A stretch of DNA of 64,000 nucleotides from Rheinheimera sp. D18 (GTDB lineage Bacteria > Pseudomonadota > Gammaproteobacteria > Enterobacterales > Alteromonadaceae). The stretch is taken from contig NZ_CP037745.1 of assembly GCF_004345025.1 (NCBI RefSeq), positions 1,426,001 to 1,490,000 on the forward strand, written 5' to 3'. This document shows, piece after piece, positions 35,159-44,721 of this stretch (position 1 is the first letter of the stretch; each line of letters starts with the position of its first letter). A model generated the notes under the pieces. That model worked only from the letters and a program-made list of their open reading frames with translations, was not told where the DNA came from and ran no database searches. The position numbers and the translations under genes were made by a program.

Positions 35159-36565
35159 TTAACTGTCCGCTGGAGTTTTTGCCGTGCGGTAAGTATTCGT
35201 TAGCGAGTCATAATCATCTTCAATCGCTTGAAAATCGATATCTTCATCATATCCTGCAGGTACTTGTTGCCGTGTAGCTATAAAGTCATCGTCACGCATC
35301 TGCGCTGTTACTACATCTTGGTCAACACGGGGATCTAATGCGGCTGCCAGTGGCGATGAAACTAAGTCACCCGAGCCCATTTTAAACTGGGCATTTTGCT
35401 GTTCTTCCATCATGCGTTTTGCTTGTTTTTGCGTATAGTTAACGCGTAATAAACGTAAAAACAATGAAAATGCGCAGCAGCTAATAAAGGCATATAGCAT
35501 GGCTGGGCCAATTAGCTGCATTAATGTGGAGGCTAATAGCGGGCCCAAGCTAGCACCTAAACCAAAGGTTAATAAAATGGTGGCCGATAGTGCGACACGA
35601 TCATTTTGCTCGACATTTTGATTAGCGAACGCCGAAGCAATGGGATATAGCGTAAAGGCGAGTATGCCATAGAAAAAGGTCGCAACTAATAGCCCAATAC
35701 CGGATAACGGTAGCAGCGCAATAAACAGAGTTAGAATAGTAAGCGCCGCGGCGTTAAAACGTAAAATACGCCCACGTGGAATGCGATCCGAGATTTTCCC
35801 CATAGGCCACTGAGCTAACAGACCGGCTAAAATAGTCATCGACATAAATAGGGTTACTTGCTCTGTTGTCATGCCCTTACTTGCCGCATAAGCCGGTGCT
35901 AAACCATAAAATGAACCGGCCATCATGCCGGCTACAGTAACCGCTGTAAGTGACTGCGGTACCAATTTCCAAAAGGCTAAAATTTTCAGTGGCGCCGGTT
36001 GTAATGGTGCAGGATGAATGCGCGTTGTTAGTGCGATAGGCACAATACAAAGCGAGTAACACATACTGATAATTAATAATGGCGCAATGCCCAGAGCCGG
36101 GAATTGACTTAACATGATTTGCCCGCCAATCATGCCAAGATAAGAGGTGATCATATAAGCTGCAAACACCGTACCGCGCTGCGAGCTTTCGGCTTGCTCG
36201 TTTAACCAGCTTTCTAATACCATGTACTGGCACATCATGCCCATGCCAACAATCACGCGCATTACCAGCCATATTTCTAATTGCTGTGTTAGCACATGGC
36301 TCATGGCGCAAGCACTGACAATGGCGGCACTGGCAACAAACGCACGAATATGGCCAACGCGCGCGATCACTTTATGGCCGAGTTTAGAGCCTAGTACTAG
36401 CCCAAAGTAGTAGCAGGACATCATGGCGCCGATCCAAACTGAATCGACGTTTTGTTGAGCTAACGACAAACCTAAGTAAGTAGATAATGACCCTTGGGCC
36501 ACCAGCATTAATAGGGTAGTCAGAAATAAAGCACTAAAACTACGATAAGGGCTTTTACTGGTCAT
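35159..36565 (-). CDS. YcaD-like MFS transporter
   Basis: A major facilitator protein with about 12 membrane segments over residues 10-390. LGLSLAQQ, MSCYYFGLVLGSKLG and MVLESWLNEQA are typical of the YcaD group. A hydrophilic C-terminal tail of about 80 residues (DPRVDQDVVTAQMRDDDF and beyond) is unusual and acidic. It lies 41 bases beyond metG on the same strand, so it could be cotranscribed. The substrate is unknown. Confidence 0.85.
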   Translation of the reverse strand: MTSKSPYRSFSALFLTTLLMLVAQGSLSTYLGLSLAQQNVDSVWIGAMMSCYYFGLVLGSKLGHKVIARVGHIRAFVASAAIVSACAMSHVLTQQLEIWLVMRVIVGMGMMCQYMVLESWLNEQAESSQRGTVFAAYMITSYLGMIGGQIMLSQFPALGIAPLLIISMCYSLCIVPIALTTRIHPAPLQPAPLKILAFWKLVPQSLTAVTVAGMMAGSFYGLAPAYAASKGMTTEQVTLFMSMTILAGLLAQWPMGKISDRIPRGRILRFNAAALTILTLFIALLPLSGIGLLVATFFYGILAFTLYPIASAFANQNVEQNDRVALSATILLTFGLGASLGPLLASTLMQLIGPAMLYAFISCCAFSLFLRLLRVNYTQKQAKRMMEEQQNAQFKMGSGDLVSSPLAAALDPRVDQDVVTAQMRDDDFIATRQQVPAGYDEDIDFQAIEDDYDSLTNTYRTAKTPADS

Positions 36566-36606
36566 CCTTAAACCTTAATAAGCAGGCAGCTGGGCTGTCT
36601 GAAAGT

Positions 36607-38670
36607 TTATTTTACACGCATACCTGGGGTTGCGCCGTCATCAGGTGATAGAATAAACAAGTCGCTACCGCCTGGGCCTGCGGCTAATACCATGCCTTCA
36701 GATAAACCAAAGCGCATTTTGCGTGGCGCTAAATTCGCTACCATTACGGTTAAGCGGCCTTCCAGCTGTTCAGGGCTATAAGCTGATTTAATACCGGCAA
36801 ATACTTGGCGTATTTCGCCATTACCAATATCAAGTTGCAGCTGTACTAGCTTATCTGCACCTTCAACCGCACTGGCTTTAACAATTTTTGCTACGCGTAA
36901 ATCAATTTTAGCAAAATCGTCTATGTTAATTTTTTCAGCGATAGGTTCACGTTCGGTGCTGGCATTCAGGCTTTGTTGCTCGACTTTAACCGTTTTGCTT
37001 GCCTCTGCTTTAGCGGCCACTTGCGGCTGCAAATTATCTTTTGATGCTTCGACCATGGCGGCTACTTTAACAGGATCTACCCGCTGCATTAATGCTTTAA
37101 ATGGGCTAATGGCATGGTTAGTTAATGCTTGCTGATAGTTATTCCAGTTTAGCTCAGTATTTAAAAACGCTTCAGTTTCGGCCGCCATTAATGGCAACAC
37201 CGGTTTTAAATAGTGCATTAGTACACGAAACAGGTTAATGCCCATTGAGCATACGTCGTGAGCTTCTTGTTGCTTACTGTCATCTTTAACCAACACCCAA
37301 GGTGCCTTGGCATCAATATATTGGTTAGCTTTATCGGCTAGCGTCATAATGTCACGAATAGCGCGCGCAAACTCACGGTGTTCAAAGCTGTCGGCAATAC
37401 TGTCGCCGGCAGCAACAAATTCAGCTAATAACTGAGGCTCTGCTACGGTAGCAGATAACTTACCGTCGTAACGCTTGCTAATAAAGCTAGCGCAGCGGCT
37501 AGCAATATTAACCACTTTACCGACTAAATCAGCATTCACTTTTTGGCTAAAGTCATCCAAATTTAAATCGAGATCAGTAATGCTGCTGCTTAATTTTGAC
37601 GCAAAATAGTAGCGTAAATATTCTGGGTTTAAATAATCTAAATAGGTCCGCGCTTTAATAAAGGTACCGCGCGATTTTGACATTTTAGCGCCATTAACCG
37701 TAACGAAACCGTGAGCAAAAATGGCATTAGGTTTACGCATACCGGCGCCATGCAACATGGCTGGCCAAAACAGGCTATGAAAATAAATAATGTCTTTACC
37801 GATAAAATGGTAAATTTCAGCGGTTGAATCTAAATGCCAGAAGCTATCAAAATCGATACCGGTTTTATCGCATAGGTTTTTAAAGCTAGCCAAATAGCCA
37901 ATAGGCGCATCTAACCATACATAGAAAAATTTACCTGGTGCATTAGGTATTTCAAAGCCGAAGTAGGGTGCGTCTCGGCTGATATCCCACATTTGTAAGC
38001 CATCTTTAAACCATTCTTGCAGCTTATTAGCCATTTCTTCTTGTAAGCTACCGCTGCGAGTCCAATCTTGTAACATCTGGCTAAACGCGGGTAAGTCAAA
38101 GAAGTAGTGTTCTGAGTCTTTTAATATTGGTGTTGCGCCTGATACCACAGAGCGAGCATTTTTCACTTCCGTTGGGCTGTAAGTCGCACCGCACACATCG
38201 CAGCTATCGCCGTTTTGATCTAGCGCACCACATTTAGGGCAGTCACCTTTAACAAAGCGATCCGGTAAAAACATCTGTTTTTCTGGATCAAATAACTGGC
38301 TAATGGTTTTGCGTTTAATGTAGCCGTTTTCGTTTAGCTTATTATAAATTTGGTTAGCAAAAGCACGGTTTTCGTCGCTATGCGTAGAGTGATAATTGTC
38401 AAAGTGAATAGCAAAACCGGCAAAATCGGCTTGATGCTCAATATTGGTTTGCGCAATCATTTGTTCTGGCGTAATACCCAACTCTTGTGCCTTTAGCATA
38501 ATTGGGGTGCCATGAGCATCGTCAGCGCAAACATAATAACATTCATGGCCGCGGGCCTTTTGAAACCGCGCCCAAATATCCGTTTGAATGTATTCCAGTA
38601 AATGACCTAAATGAATCGGGCCATTGGCATAGGGTAAAGCGCTAGTAACAAGAATTTTGCGTGTTGACAT
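36607..38670 (-). CDS. metG: methionyl-tRNA synthetase
   Basis: Class I synthetase charging tRNA-Met. It has the HIGH-type motif [10 protein letters not shown], the zinc knuckle [21 protein letters not shown], and KMSKS in [12 protein letters not shown]. It also carries the C-terminal dimerisation/tRNA-binding EMAP-II-like domain ([19 protein letters not shown]). ATG 38670 ([10 protein letters not shown]) gives 687 residues, matching E. coli-type MetG. An upstream in-frame ATG at 38733 is disfavoured. It is divergent from mrp, an arrangement also seen in enterobacteria. Confidence 0.97.
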   Translation of the reverse strand: MSTRKILVTSALPYANGPIHLGHLLEYIQTDIWARFQKARGHECYYVCADDAHGTPIMLKAQELGITPEQMIAQTNIEHQADFAGFAIHFDNYHSTHSDENRAFANQIYNKLNENGYIKRKTISQLFDPEKQMFLPDRFVKGDCPKCGALDQNGDSCDVCGATYSPTEVKNARSVVSGATPILKDSEHYFFDLPAFSQMLQDWTRSGSLQEEMANKLQEWFKDGLQMWDISRDAPYFGFEIPNAPGKFFYVWLDAPIGYLASFKNLCDKTGIDFDSFWHLDSTAEIYHFIGKDIIYFHSLFWPAMLHGAGMRKPNAIFAHGFVTVNGAKMSKSRGTFIKARTYLDYLNPEYLRYYFASKLSSSITDLDLNLDDFSQKVNADLVGKVVNIASRCASFISKRYDGKLSATVAEPQLLAEFVAAGDSIADSFEHREFARAIRDIMTLADKANQYIDAKAPWVLVKDDSKQQEAHDVCSMGINLFRVLMHYLKPVLPLMAAETEAFLNTELNWNNYQQALTNHAISPFKALMQRVDPVKVAAMVEASKDNLQPQVAAKAEASKTVKVEQQSLNASTEREPIAEKINIDDFAKIDLRVAKIVKASAVEGADKLVQLQLDIGNGEIRQVFAGIKSAYSPEQLEGRLTVMVANLAPRKMRFGLSEGMVLAAGPGGSDLFILSPDDGATPGMRVK

Positions 38671-38801
38671 TAAGCTGTGCTCTTTTGCATAAATAACTGA
38701 AAAAATATAGTTAAATGATACACTAGCTGGCATCGATCCGCACCCGCCATCAGGCGGTTGTGGTAAAAAAACGTGTTAATGCCTGAAATTGGAACTTACC
38801 G

Positions 38802-39866
38802 ATGTTTAACTGGTTTAAATCTACTAAAACCGATGTTGTGCCCGATGCCGTGCAGCAGTTTTTGCAGCATTGGCAATTGCCTGACAGCGGCGCTCCGTTA
38901 TCGTTGTTGCTCGATGCGGTGAACTTAAACAAAAACAACCTGCAAATTACGCTTAAATTGCCGTTGTTATCACTTGCTCAGCCCTTGCAACAAGCCTTGC
39001 ACAGTGCCGGTTTTAATTATGAATTGGCACTAGACTACCGCAATGCAACTACCGCTATTTTTAAGCAAATTAAACAAATTATTTTGGTGGCATCTGGTAA
39101 GGGCGGCGTAGGCAAGTCGACTACTGCGGTAAATTTGGCCGTTGCGCTTAGCCTAGAAGGCGCAAAAGTGGGGCTGTTAGATGCGGATATCTACGGCCCA
39201 TCTATTCCGACAATGCTAGGGTTAAGCGGCGAAAAAATTAGCTCAGCTGATAACAAGCTAATGCAGCCTAAATTTGCCCATGGCGTATATCTGCAATCAA
39301 TTGGCTTTTTGGTTGACCCACAGCAGGCCTCAGTTTGGCGTGGACCAATGGCTAGCCAAGCCTTAATGCAACTCCTTAATGAAACAGTATGGCCTGAGCT
39401 TGATTATCTTGTTGTTGATATGCCACCCGGTACTGGTGATATTCAGCTAACTATGGCGCAAAAGCTACCCGTAAGTGGCGCGCTGGTTGTTACCACGCCG
39501 CAAGATATTGCGTTGTCCGATGCAGAAAAAGCGATCAGTATGTTTCGTCAGGTCAATATCCCTATTTTGGGCCTTGTGGAAAACATGAGTTTTTATCTAT
39601 GTCAGCAATGTGGCAGTAAAGATGATATTTTTGGTACCGATGGCGGTTTATTACTAGCCGAGCGTTACCATGTGCCAGTGCTTGGGCAATTACCTCTAGA
39701 AAAACATATTCGTGAACAAGCCGACGTCGGCGTGCCTGCGGTATTAAAACAGCAGCCAGTAGCTGATATTTACCGTACAATCGGTAGACAATTAATGTTG
39801 GCGCTGCATTGGCATAGCGCCAAACAGGCCGCTAGCCAACCAGAAATTATAATAACGGACGATTAA
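38802..39866 (+). CDS. mrp: Mrp/ApbC iron-sulfur cluster carrier
   Basis: A P-loop NTPase of the Mrp/NBP35 family that carries [4Fe-4S] clusters to target enzymes. The deviant Walker A is [16 protein letters not shown], then [12 protein letters not shown], and CxxC in YLCQQCGSK binds the cluster at the dimer interface. A short N-terminal MIP18-like region (~20-85) precedes it. It is 354 residues. It overlaps nothing; dcd starts one base after its stop, so the two are likely cotranscribed. It is divergent from metG. Confidence 0.93.
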   Translation: MFNWFKSTKTDVVPDAVQQFLQHWQLPDSGAPLSLLLDAVNLNKNNLQITLKLPLLSLAQPLQQALHSAGFNYELALDYRNATTAIFKQIKQIILVASGKGGVGKSTTAVNLAVALSLEGAKVGLLDADIYGPSIPTMLGLSGEKISSADNKLMQPKFAHGVYLQSIGFLVDPQQASVWRGPMASQALMQLLNETVWPELDYLVVDMPPGTGDIQLTMAQKLPVSGALVVTTPQDIALSDAEKAISMFRQVNIPILGLVENMSFYLCQQCGSKDDIFGTDGGLLLAERYHVPVLGQLPLEKHIREQADVGVPAVLKQQPVADIYRTIGRQLMLALHWHSAKQAASQPEIIITDD

Positions 39867-39867
39867 A

Positions 39868-40458
39868 ATGAGATTGTGTGATCGCGATATAGAACGCTAT
39901 TTAGCCGAAGGTAAAATTAAAATTGAGCCATTACCTGATGCCGACATGATTAGTGGCGTTAGCGTAGATATTCGCTTAGGTAATAAATTTCGTGTATTTC
40001 AAGCTCATGCCGCACCTTATATCGACTTAAGTGGGCCAAGAGCCGAAGTAGATAAAGCGTTAAACAGTGTAATGAGTGATGAAATTTATATTGTCGATGG
40101 TGAAAAGTTTATTTTGCATCCGGGCGAACTAGCATTAGCCATGACGCAGGAGTCGATAACCTTACCTGCTGATATTGTTGGCTGGTTAGATGGCCGCTCA
40201 TCGTTAGCACGTTTAGGTTTAATGGTACACGTAACAGCACATCGCATTGATCCGGGTTGGTCGGGTAATATTGTGCTGGAATTTTACAACAGCGGTAAAT
40301 TGCCGTTAGCGCTACAGCCAAAAATGAAAATTGGTGCACTTAACTTTGAATTAATGACCGGCCCTGCAGATCGGCCGTATAACAAACGCTTAGATGCTAA
40401 ATATCAGCAACAAACTGGCGCCGTAGCTAGCCGCATTGGCCATGACGACAAAGGTTAA
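39868..40458 (+). CDS. dcd: dCTP deaminase
   Basis: Deaminates dCTP to dUTP, the main route to dTTP in many gammaproteobacteria. It is 196 residues with [26 protein letters not shown] and [10 protein letters not shown], the trimer-interface and catalytic Glu motifs. The N-terminal [12 protein letters not shown] matches the family. One base separates it from mrp; mrp-dcd adjacency suggests a single transcript. Confidence 0.96.
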   Translation: MRLCDRDIERYLAEGKIKIEPLPDADMISGVSVDIRLGNKFRVFQAHAAPYIDLSGPRAEVDKALNSVMSDEIYIVDGEKFILHPGELALAMTQESITLPADIVGWLDGRSSLARLGLMVHVTAHRIDPGWSGNIVLEFYNSGKLPLALQPKMKIGALNFELMTGPADRPYNKRLDAKYQQQTGAVASRIGHDDKG

Positions 40459-40480
40459 ACGTATTAGCCCTTGGCCAAAT

Positions 40481-40504
40481 AAAAAACCCACGTAAAAACG
40501 TGGG
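40481..40504 (-). terminator. terminator-like hairpin with U tract on the minus strand
   Basis: CCCACGT-AAAA-ACGTGGG (40487-40504) with a 5' A-tract (40481-40486), so the U run falls on the minus strand though both flanking genes are on the plus strand. The flanking TTGGCC and GGCCAA could extend the stem on the plus strand. See findings. Confidence 0.6.
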
Positions 40505-40623
40505 CCAAAGCTATAAAGCAAAAATGAAGCGTAATTATTATGCAATAAAACTGCATAGCTTGGCAATGTTGCTTTGTGTTTTACGCTGATAAAAAATAGA
40601 TTAACGATTAACAAGGTGTCGCT

Positions 40624-41199
40624 ATGAAACTCTATGGTTCACAAACATCACCCTATGCGCGACGTATTAGGTTATTGCTGGCCACTACCGCACATGAATT
40701 TATTAATTTGAATATATTTTCGCCTGATGATCGTGAAACCTTGGCGGCAATTAATCCAACTTTACGCATACCTATGCTAGTAGATGACAACCAGACAATA
40801 TTTGACTCGGCGGTTATACAACGGTATATAGCGGGTAAATTGGCACTGTCGACGCTAAGTTGGTATCAAGAAAACCAACTCACGGTAATTAATGCGGTAA
40901 ATGACTCCTTAGTTATGCTGTTGCAATGCAGCCGCAGCGGCTTTGATACCAGTGACGATATATTGTTTTTTAATTTACAAAAAGAGCGAGTGGCTACCTC
41001 GCTATATGTGCTAGAGCAGCAGGCGGCTAATGGTGAGTTTGCTAACTGGAACTATGTCACTATGGCGCTTTATAGCCTAGTTGATTGGGTGTTATTTCGT
41101 GAGTTAGTAGAGCTGGACGATTATCCGGCGTTGCTACAATGTGTTGTTAACAATGCGCAGCAAGCCGGTGTAAAACAGAGTGATCCGCGTTTAGGTTAG
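40624..41199 (+). CDS. glutathione S-transferase family protein
   Basis: The N-terminal thioredoxin-fold GST domain (MKLYGSQTSPYARRIRLLL, NPTLRIPMLVDD, FDSAVIQRYI) is followed by a helical C-terminal domain of about 110 residues. The Ser/Tyr activating residue is not certain (Ser6, Ser9 candidates). It is 191 residues, YibF-sized. The substrate is unknown. SD AAGGTG lies before the ATG. It is convergent with yaeQ. Confidence 0.85.
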   Translation: MKLYGSQTSPYARRIRLLLATTAHEFINLNIFSPDDRETLAAINPTLRIPMLVDDNQTIFDSAVIQRYIAGKLALSTLSWYQENQLTVINAVNDSLVMLLQCSRSGFDTSDDILFFNLQKERVATSLYVLEQQAANGEFANWNYVTMALYSLVDWVLFRELVELDDYPALLQCVVNNAQQAGVKQSDPRLG

Positions 41200-41202
41200 C
41201 CG

Positions 41203-41754
41203 CTAAACCTGTGCTGCTTTTAGTAGCACAGGTTCAATCATTACACTTTGCTCAGCATCAGATAACCATATTTGACCTTCGCTAATGTTGTATTGCAGAT
41301 CCATATTGCGATTAACTAATTTTGCCATCGCTTTAACGGCATCTTCAGGTATTTCAATAATTTGTAAGTTACTGTAGCGTTCAAGTGCTTGCTGGCTGTT
41401 TTTCCACCACACAGGCACACTGCGTCCACCATAACAATATAAGGTTACTAGTTTGGCGCGACCGGCTGCTTTACGTAGCCATTTTTCATCACTTTGACCA
41501 AATTCGACCCATAAGTTAATTTCACCACTCAGGCTTTTATCCCATAACTCAGGCTCGTTATCCTCAGTGCTTAAACCTTTAGTGAAGGCGAGGGTGTCAC
41601 TGGCATTTAGTACAAAGGCTAACAAGCGGACCATCATGCGTTCATCATTCTCTGATGGGTGCTGCGCCAGCATTAGGCTATGGTTGTGATAATAATGGCG
41701 ATCCATATCAGCAATCTGCAGTTGTACTTTAAATACGGTGGCTTTTAATGCCAT
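41203..41754 (-). CDS. yaeQ: YaeQ family protein
   Basis: A 183-residue protein matching YaeQ (E. coli 181 residues): MALKATVFKVQLQIADMDRHYY, ENDERMMVRLLAFVLNAS and LWVEFGQSDEKWLRKAA. A PD-(D/E)xK nuclease-like fold is known for the family. The E. coli protein has been linked to RfaH-related transcription, but the function is not settled. It is convergent with the GST-like gene, three bases apart. Confidence 0.93.
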   Translation of the reverse strand: MALKATVFKVQLQIADMDRHYYHNHSLMLAQHPSENDERMMVRLLAFVLNASDTLAFTKGLSTEDNEPELWDKSLSGEINLWVEFGQSDEKWLRKAAGRAKLVTLYCYGGRSVPVWWKNSQQALERYSNLQIIEIPEDAVKAMAKLVNRNMDLQYNISEGQIWLSDAEQSVMIEPVLLKAAQV

Positions 41755-41943
41755 AACTCTCTCACTACTAAGACAAAGGCGCTGAGTGTAACGCGAAGCT
41801 GCGCTGGGCTCAATTTAACCGTATGGATGCTTACTATTTTAGTATTGAAGTTAGTAATATGATTTACGGATTAAATAGCTTCAGGCGCGATTAAGCTGCA
41901 GCCTGTTTACATAGTTAAAACCTAACCTGGAAATAGTATAAAT

Positions 41944-42501
41944 ATGCGTAATTTACTAGCGGTATCAGTATTTATGGCGTTTGCTCTATCAGCACAAGCC
42001 AACACACTATTAACAGATGAAAATCTTAACCAATTAGAAGCCATGTTACCTAAATTACAGCAATTAGAGCAGCGGCCACAAAATAAGCAGTTTCAATTAA
42101 AGCAACATTGCAACTGGTCGCAGCATTATGCTGAACTAAGTTCTCAGGAAAAAGACAGCAAATATCAAGCACAAATTGAACAACTAGCTAAACAGCATGG
42201 CTTTACCCCCGTGCAATTTGTTGAGTTAAGCGCAAAAGTGACTTGGCCTATTTTAGATAGTGTGCAGCCGATGCTGGAGATATCGCGTCAAGCGATGGTG
42301 TTTTTGCCGGAAGCACAACGAAAAAACACAGAAAAAACCGTAACTCAAGGTCAGCAGTATTACAAAACATTAAGTAGCTGTTTAACCAATGATGATAAAA
42401 CGGCGCTAGATAAACATCATGATCGCATTATGCAAATGGCACAGCGTCTTGGTGGCGTGGGGCAAATGTTACCCAAGGGTATGGTAATGCCAGCTAACTA
42501 G
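41944..42501 (+). CDS. secreted helical protein of unknown function
   Basis: A 185-residue protein with a clear signal peptide (MRNLLAVSVFMAFALSAQA, cleavage after ANA/NTLL region). The mature part is helical, with two cysteines (HCNW and SSCL) that could form a disulfide in the periplasm. It resembles no family I recognise. The terminal GGVGQMLPKGM is Gly-rich. The gene stands alone, convergent with the PHB-depolymerase-like gene. Confidence 0.7.
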   Translation: MRNLLAVSVFMAFALSAQANTLLTDENLNQLEAMLPKLQQLEQRPQNKQFQLKQHCNWSQHYAELSSQEKDSKYQAQIEQLAKQHGFTPVQFVELSAKVTWPILDSVQPMLEISRQAMVFLPEAQRKNTEKTVTQGQQYYKTLSSCLTNDDKTALDKHHDRIMQMAQRLGGVGQMLPKGMVMPAN

Positions 42502-42515
42502 TTTACATATTGAAG

Positions 42516-42543
42516 CGTAGCTAGGCCGAGCGACTTAGCTACG
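42516..42543. terminator. hairpin between convergent genes
   Basis: An 8-bp perfect stem CGTAGCTA/TAGCTACG with a 12-base loop, 14 bases after the plus-strand stop. There is no long U run on either strand, so it is a weak terminator candidate. Confidence 0.45.
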
Positions 42544-42556
42544 TTAGGATTAAAGT

Positions 42557-43552
42557 TTAAGGTAGTAATGCTTGTACTAATTGATGCACAGCTTGCAGCT
42601 GCGGTCCGGTTTTTGTTGCATAATCGGCACCGGTATAGCCCCACCAATCCCAACAGGCATTAGGGTTAAACGGATTAATGCTACTGGCAACAGTCTGCGG
42701 GTAAAATATCACTAAATTATTAGTATCAGCATAGTTATTCAAGTCGGTACCAGTAACAAAAGCATCGCCTACGCTATTAGCATTCTGCTTACAGCCATGA
42801 AAACTAACATGCAGCTTACAAGGCTCCCCAGCGGCACAGCTTACTGGTACATATAAATAACCTATTTCGGCCAGCGTATCTTTAGCAGCAGCGGCTAATT
42901 GGTGCTGATTAATCTCTAGTAACGTTCCAGTTGTGCTTGTTGTTTTGGCTTTTACCTTGCCAAGTAAATGTTGTAGTAGTGAGCCTGAAGCATCATAGCC
43001 GCAACTGGCTAGATAAGGAGCTTCTGAACGCTCGCAGCTACCTAAGTTAGGGCGGTCGGTAGGAAACGTATGAGCAAATGGCTTGTCATTAATTAGTACA
43101 ATGTTTTCGGGAGTAACCCACTGTTTATACTGTTCATACAATATGGTTGCTAGCTTGGGTTGTACCGTAGCATCTTTAGCACCATGAAATATCCATATTT
43201 TGTCATCTTTGAGCGTAATTAATGGTGCCAATTTTCCGGCTGAGCGCTGCGCGGCGATATATTGCTTTATTGCCAGTATATCTGGCGCGCTGGTGTCTTT
43301 GTTAAAGCAGTGCTCTAAAGCTAAACCTAAACTGTTTTGTGCGCAGTATACTGGGCCGCTAGCTAACATTGCGACACCATCTACCTGCTCGGCAAAGGCG
43401 ACATGGTATTGTCCGGCCATGTAGGCACCGCTAGATAAACCCGATAAGGTAATGCTTTGCTCAAGCTTTAAATCGCTAAGGGCGGGTGTTGCATTTAGCG
43501 TTGTAGCAAAAAGAGATAGCAACGTAAGGGCAGATAATTTAATAACGCGCAT
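42557..43552 (-). CDS. secreted PHB-depolymerase-like esterase, type 2 short-chain
   Basis: An extracellular or periplasmic alpha/beta-hydrolase of the short-chain polyhydroxyalkanoate depolymerase (type 2 catalytic domain) family. The signal peptide starts at ATG 43552 (MRVIKLSALTLLSLFATTLNA), preceded by SD GGGAG. The lipase box is GLSSG (in TLSGLSSGAYMAGQYH), and HVSFHGCKQN contains the oxyanion/His region; PNACWDWWGY is typical. From ATG 43552 it is 331 residues. No substrate-binding domain is attached. It may hydrolyse extracellular PHB or related esters. Confidence 0.87.
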   Translation of the reverse strand: MRVIKLSALTLLSLFATTLNATPALSDLKLEQSITLSGLSSGAYMAGQYHVAFAEQVDGVAMLASGPVYCAQNSLGLALEHCFNKDTSAPDILAIKQYIAAQRSAGKLAPLITLKDDKIWIFHGAKDATVQPKLATILYEQYKQWVTPENIVLINDKPFAHTFPTDRPNLGSCERSEAPYLASCGYDASGSLLQHLLGKVKAKTTSTTGTLLEINQHQLAAAAKDTLAEIGYLYVPVSCAAGEPCKLHVSFHGCKQNANSVGDAFVTGTDLNNYADTNNLVIFYPQTVASSINPFNPNACWDWWGYTGADYATKTGPQLQAVHQLVQALLP

Positions 43553-43701
43553 AAAAACTCCCAAATTCATTGTAGTACTGACTAATGTGGCACACCAGTA
43601 AACATGCTGCAATAGGGCTTTAGTACAGTGCAGTCAGCGTGTACTTATTAATGCTACAGCTTATGATAAAGTAAATAATATTACTAATTCCGGAGTTAAC
43701 T

Positions 43702-44595
43702 ATGCGTACAGCTCGTCGTTTTACTTTTCCCTTGTTACTGCTGATAGCCAACAGCCCCATGCTAGTGGCTAAAACTATGACAGAGATACTCGCAGCATCA
43801 CCTGCTAATGACTGGCGCGTAGTTGATAACACTAATGTGCTTTACTTAAACCTAGCCGCTGGCACGGTCGTTATTGAGCTGGCACCCCAGTTTGCGCCTA
43901 ATCATGTGGCTAATATTAAAGCCTTAGCCAGTGAAGGTTATTATGATGGCTTAGCCATAGTGCGCTCGCAAGATAACTACGTTGTGCAGTGGGCCGATCC
44001 CAACGCTGATAGCGCAAATGCGAAAACTGTGATTAAAGCTAAACGTAATTTATCTGCTGAATATACCATTAGTTACAGCGATACATTTGCCTTTACCGCA
44101 CTACCAGATGTTGATGGCTATGCGCCACTCGTTGGCCATAGTTATGGTTTTGCGGCAGCACGTAACCCAGAAACTAAAACCACCTGGCTAGCGCACTGCT
44201 ATGGTGCTGTTGGTGTGTCACGAGGCAATGAGGACAATAGTGGCGACGGTACATCGTTATATGTGGTTACTGGTCATGCGCCAAGGCATTTAGATCAAAA
44301 TATTACTCTGGTAGGTAGAGTGCTTCAGGGCATGGAGTTACTCAGTAGTTTACCCCGTGGCACAGGCCCGCTTGGGTTTTATCAACAGCCTAGTGAGTAT
44401 ACGCTTATCGATAGCGTTAAATTAGCGGCACAGTTGCCGACCACGCAGCAGCGTAAATTGGAAGTGCTGCGCACAGATAGCAAAACCTTTGCTAAGACCA
44501 GCGAAAGCCAGCGTAATCGGGGCGGTGATTGGTATAAAAAGCCAGCTGGCTATATTGAACTGTGTAATGTTGCGTTACCGGTTCGGGCCAATTAA
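43702..44595 (+). CDS. periplasmic cyclophilin-type peptidyl-prolyl isomerase
   Basis: A 297-residue protein with an N-terminal signal (FTFPLLLLIANSPMLVAK) and a cyclophilin domain (~45-230): VVIELAPQFAPNHVANIKALASEGYYDG, then AHCYGAVGVSRG, TSLYVVTG and ITLVGRVLQGMELL. The N-terminal substrate-binding region is more divergent than in PpiA. A C-terminal extension of ~60 residues follows. SD CGGAG lies before the ATG. It lies 127 bases before the cobalamin operon, in the same direction. Confidence 0.85.
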   Translation: MRTARRFTFPLLLLIANSPMLVAKTMTEILAASPANDWRVVDNTNVLYLNLAAGTVVIELAPQFAPNHVANIKALASEGYYDGLAIVRSQDNYVVQWADPNADSANAKTVIKAKRNLSAEYTISYSDTFAFTALPDVDGYAPLVGHSYGFAAARNPETKTTWLAHCYGAVGVSRGNEDNSGDGTSLYVVTGHAPRHLDQNITLVGRVLQGMELLSSLPRGTGPLGFYQQPSEYTLIDSVKLAAQLPTTQQRKLEVLRTDSKTFAKTSESQRNRGGDWYKKPAGYIELCNVALPVRAN

Positions 44596-44639
44596 TCTGG
44601 CTGCGTGGTAGTATCAGCTAAGCGGTTTTCTGTTACACT

Positions 44640-44720
44640 AAGCGTTGCTTTGGTGTGGCAGAAGCCCACGTAAAAGGGGAGTAGGTGCAAGCCTGCATTG
44701 TACCCATGTTAGGAGTGGGT
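44640..44720 (+). promoter_or_regulatory. cobalamin-riboswitch-like leader of the btu operon
   Basis: The segment GGTGTGG...CCCACGTAAAAGGGGAG (44652-44682) followed by AGGTGCAAGCC resembles the conserved B12-riboswitch core (AAAAGGGAA, GGTG-AA-CC). CATTGTACCC resembles the CACTG-CCC element, but the usual GCAACGG part is absent. Instead the hairpin ACCCA/TGGGT (44702-44720) holds the SD AGGAG in its loop, seven bases before the start. Its position before B12-transport genes supports the idea; the truncated core weakens it. Confidence 0.5.
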
Positions 44721-44721
44721 T

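Noticed and set aside
40390-40614. A 74-codon minus-strand frame beyond dcd
   Set aside because: It overlaps the end of dcd and the hairpin, and has no ribosome site; if this strand is transcribed a non-coding RNA is more likely.
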